Origin: Zonotrichia leucophrys gambelii
Taxonomy: Eukaryota > Chordata > Aves > Passeriformes > Passerellidae
DNA: 64,000 nucleotides
Direction: 5' to 3'
NCBI RefSeq assembly: GCF_028769735.1
Contig: NC_088173.1
Location: 22,260,038 to 22,324,037, forward strand
Part shown: positions 63,433 to 64,000 of the stretch, in pieces
Numbering within the stretch: position 1 is the first letter of the stretch
Layout of the letters: each line of letters begins with the position of its first letter
Translations under genes and position numbers: made by a program
The notes under the pieces: model-generated
The model's database searches: none
What the model saw: the letters and a program-made list of their open reading frames with translations, nothing else
What the model was told of the DNA's origin: nothing

Positions 63433-64000
63433 GTTGTATTTGCTGTTTCAGTCCCACTACCCATTACCCTTTGTTTCACTCCTGAGTCCAACATCCTTTA
63501 CAGGAAAGAAGAATTGTGATATTAGCAATGCAATGCTAGGTTACTGGCTTCCATGTTGATGAGAAGTGGGAGGATTTACATTGATAATACAGACAATCAA
63601 CACAGGACCATCAGCAAACAGGTCGACCTCGTCCAGGAGTAAAAATCCCCATAAAGAAAACCAGCCTCATACAGATCTCCTCTCCCTCTCCTTGTTTCTC
63701 TCTTGCTTGGGTGAGCGAGCCAAAATGCTCATTGATGATCTGAAATGCTAAACAGCTCTTTTCCAACCCCTTAGATCAATAGTGGGAGGATTTACCACAT
63801 GCATGGACAAGGAGAACTTCTGCCACAGGGGCGACTGAGCTGGCAGTAAAACAGACCGGCCTCATCTTATGTTGGAACTTCTGCCTTACTATGAAATTAT
63901 GGAGCTTTTCTCAACCTCACAACCTTTCTTCTTCTGCCCAACTTCAGCTACTCTCATCTTAGAGTATATCCAAACTTGGACCAGAGACATTTCTGGGATG

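Larger units (their letters stand above)
54381..64000. other. Distal upstream flank: no gene recognised
   Basis: Intergenic DNA of mixed composition, with A and T homopolymer runs at 58817-58832, 62153-62174 and 63392-63416. Frames such as 61212-61754 (plus strand, 180 codons) are Cys/Leu/Ser/His-rich translations without recognisable domains and overlap other open frames in the same stretch, which is typical of non-coding DNA. Exons of the neighbouring gene expected from human synteny (C4orf45/SPMIP2 or FNIP2) were not recognised. Confidence 0.55.

Noticed and set aside
1..64000. Search for tRNA/rRNA genes, CRISPR arrays, insertion sequences, operons, ERV protein motifs and a novel multi-gene system
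   Set aside because: No tRNA B-box/cloverleaf, regular spaced repeats, transposase, reverse-transcriptase or gag/pol-like motifs were recognised. The window is a vertebrate promoter with a long intron and intergenic flank.

Overview
The window looks like vertebrate nuclear DNA, most probably avian. It is AT-rich and almost free of coding sequence. It has one sharp CpG island, and the only recognisable interspersed repeat is a decayed fragment resembling the 3' end of a CR1 LINE. I saw no Alu, L1 or tRNA-derived SINE of mammalian type. The species cannot be fixed from this alone. Nothing suggests bacterial or phage DNA, a CRISPR array or an operon.

The one firm gene signal is the first coding exon of RAPGEF2 (PDZ-GEF1, a Rap guanine-nucleotide exchange factor). 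It lies on the minus strand at 30511-30579, inside a CpG island spanning about 30340-31200. The exon encodes 23 residues starting MASYVDNSFR and ending NPAERSPQ, followed by a consensus GTGAGC splice donor. The gene runs toward lower coordinates, so 1-30510 is the start of a very long intron 1. I found no second exon in it.

The island is TATA-less, with GC boxes and a YY1-like site, as in a housekeeping-type promoter. The reading frame stays open for 184 codons upstream of the conserved start, back to an ATG at 31131 in a good initiation context. A second upstream ORF lies in another frame.

From 31205 to 64000 is the 5' flank of RAPGEF2. It holds AT-rich DNA, microsatellites, a few GC-richer patches and no exon I can identify. 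It may be a regulatory landscape, but no element can be proved from one sequence.

The remaining structure is small-scale: a perfect 28-bp palindrome (15085-15112), a possible relic of an immunoglobulin-like domain (about 18037-18333, minus strand), short direct and inverted repeats, AT-rich cruciform-prone tracts and clusters of homeodomain or POU-like motifs. I see no evidence of an undescribed multi-gene system.
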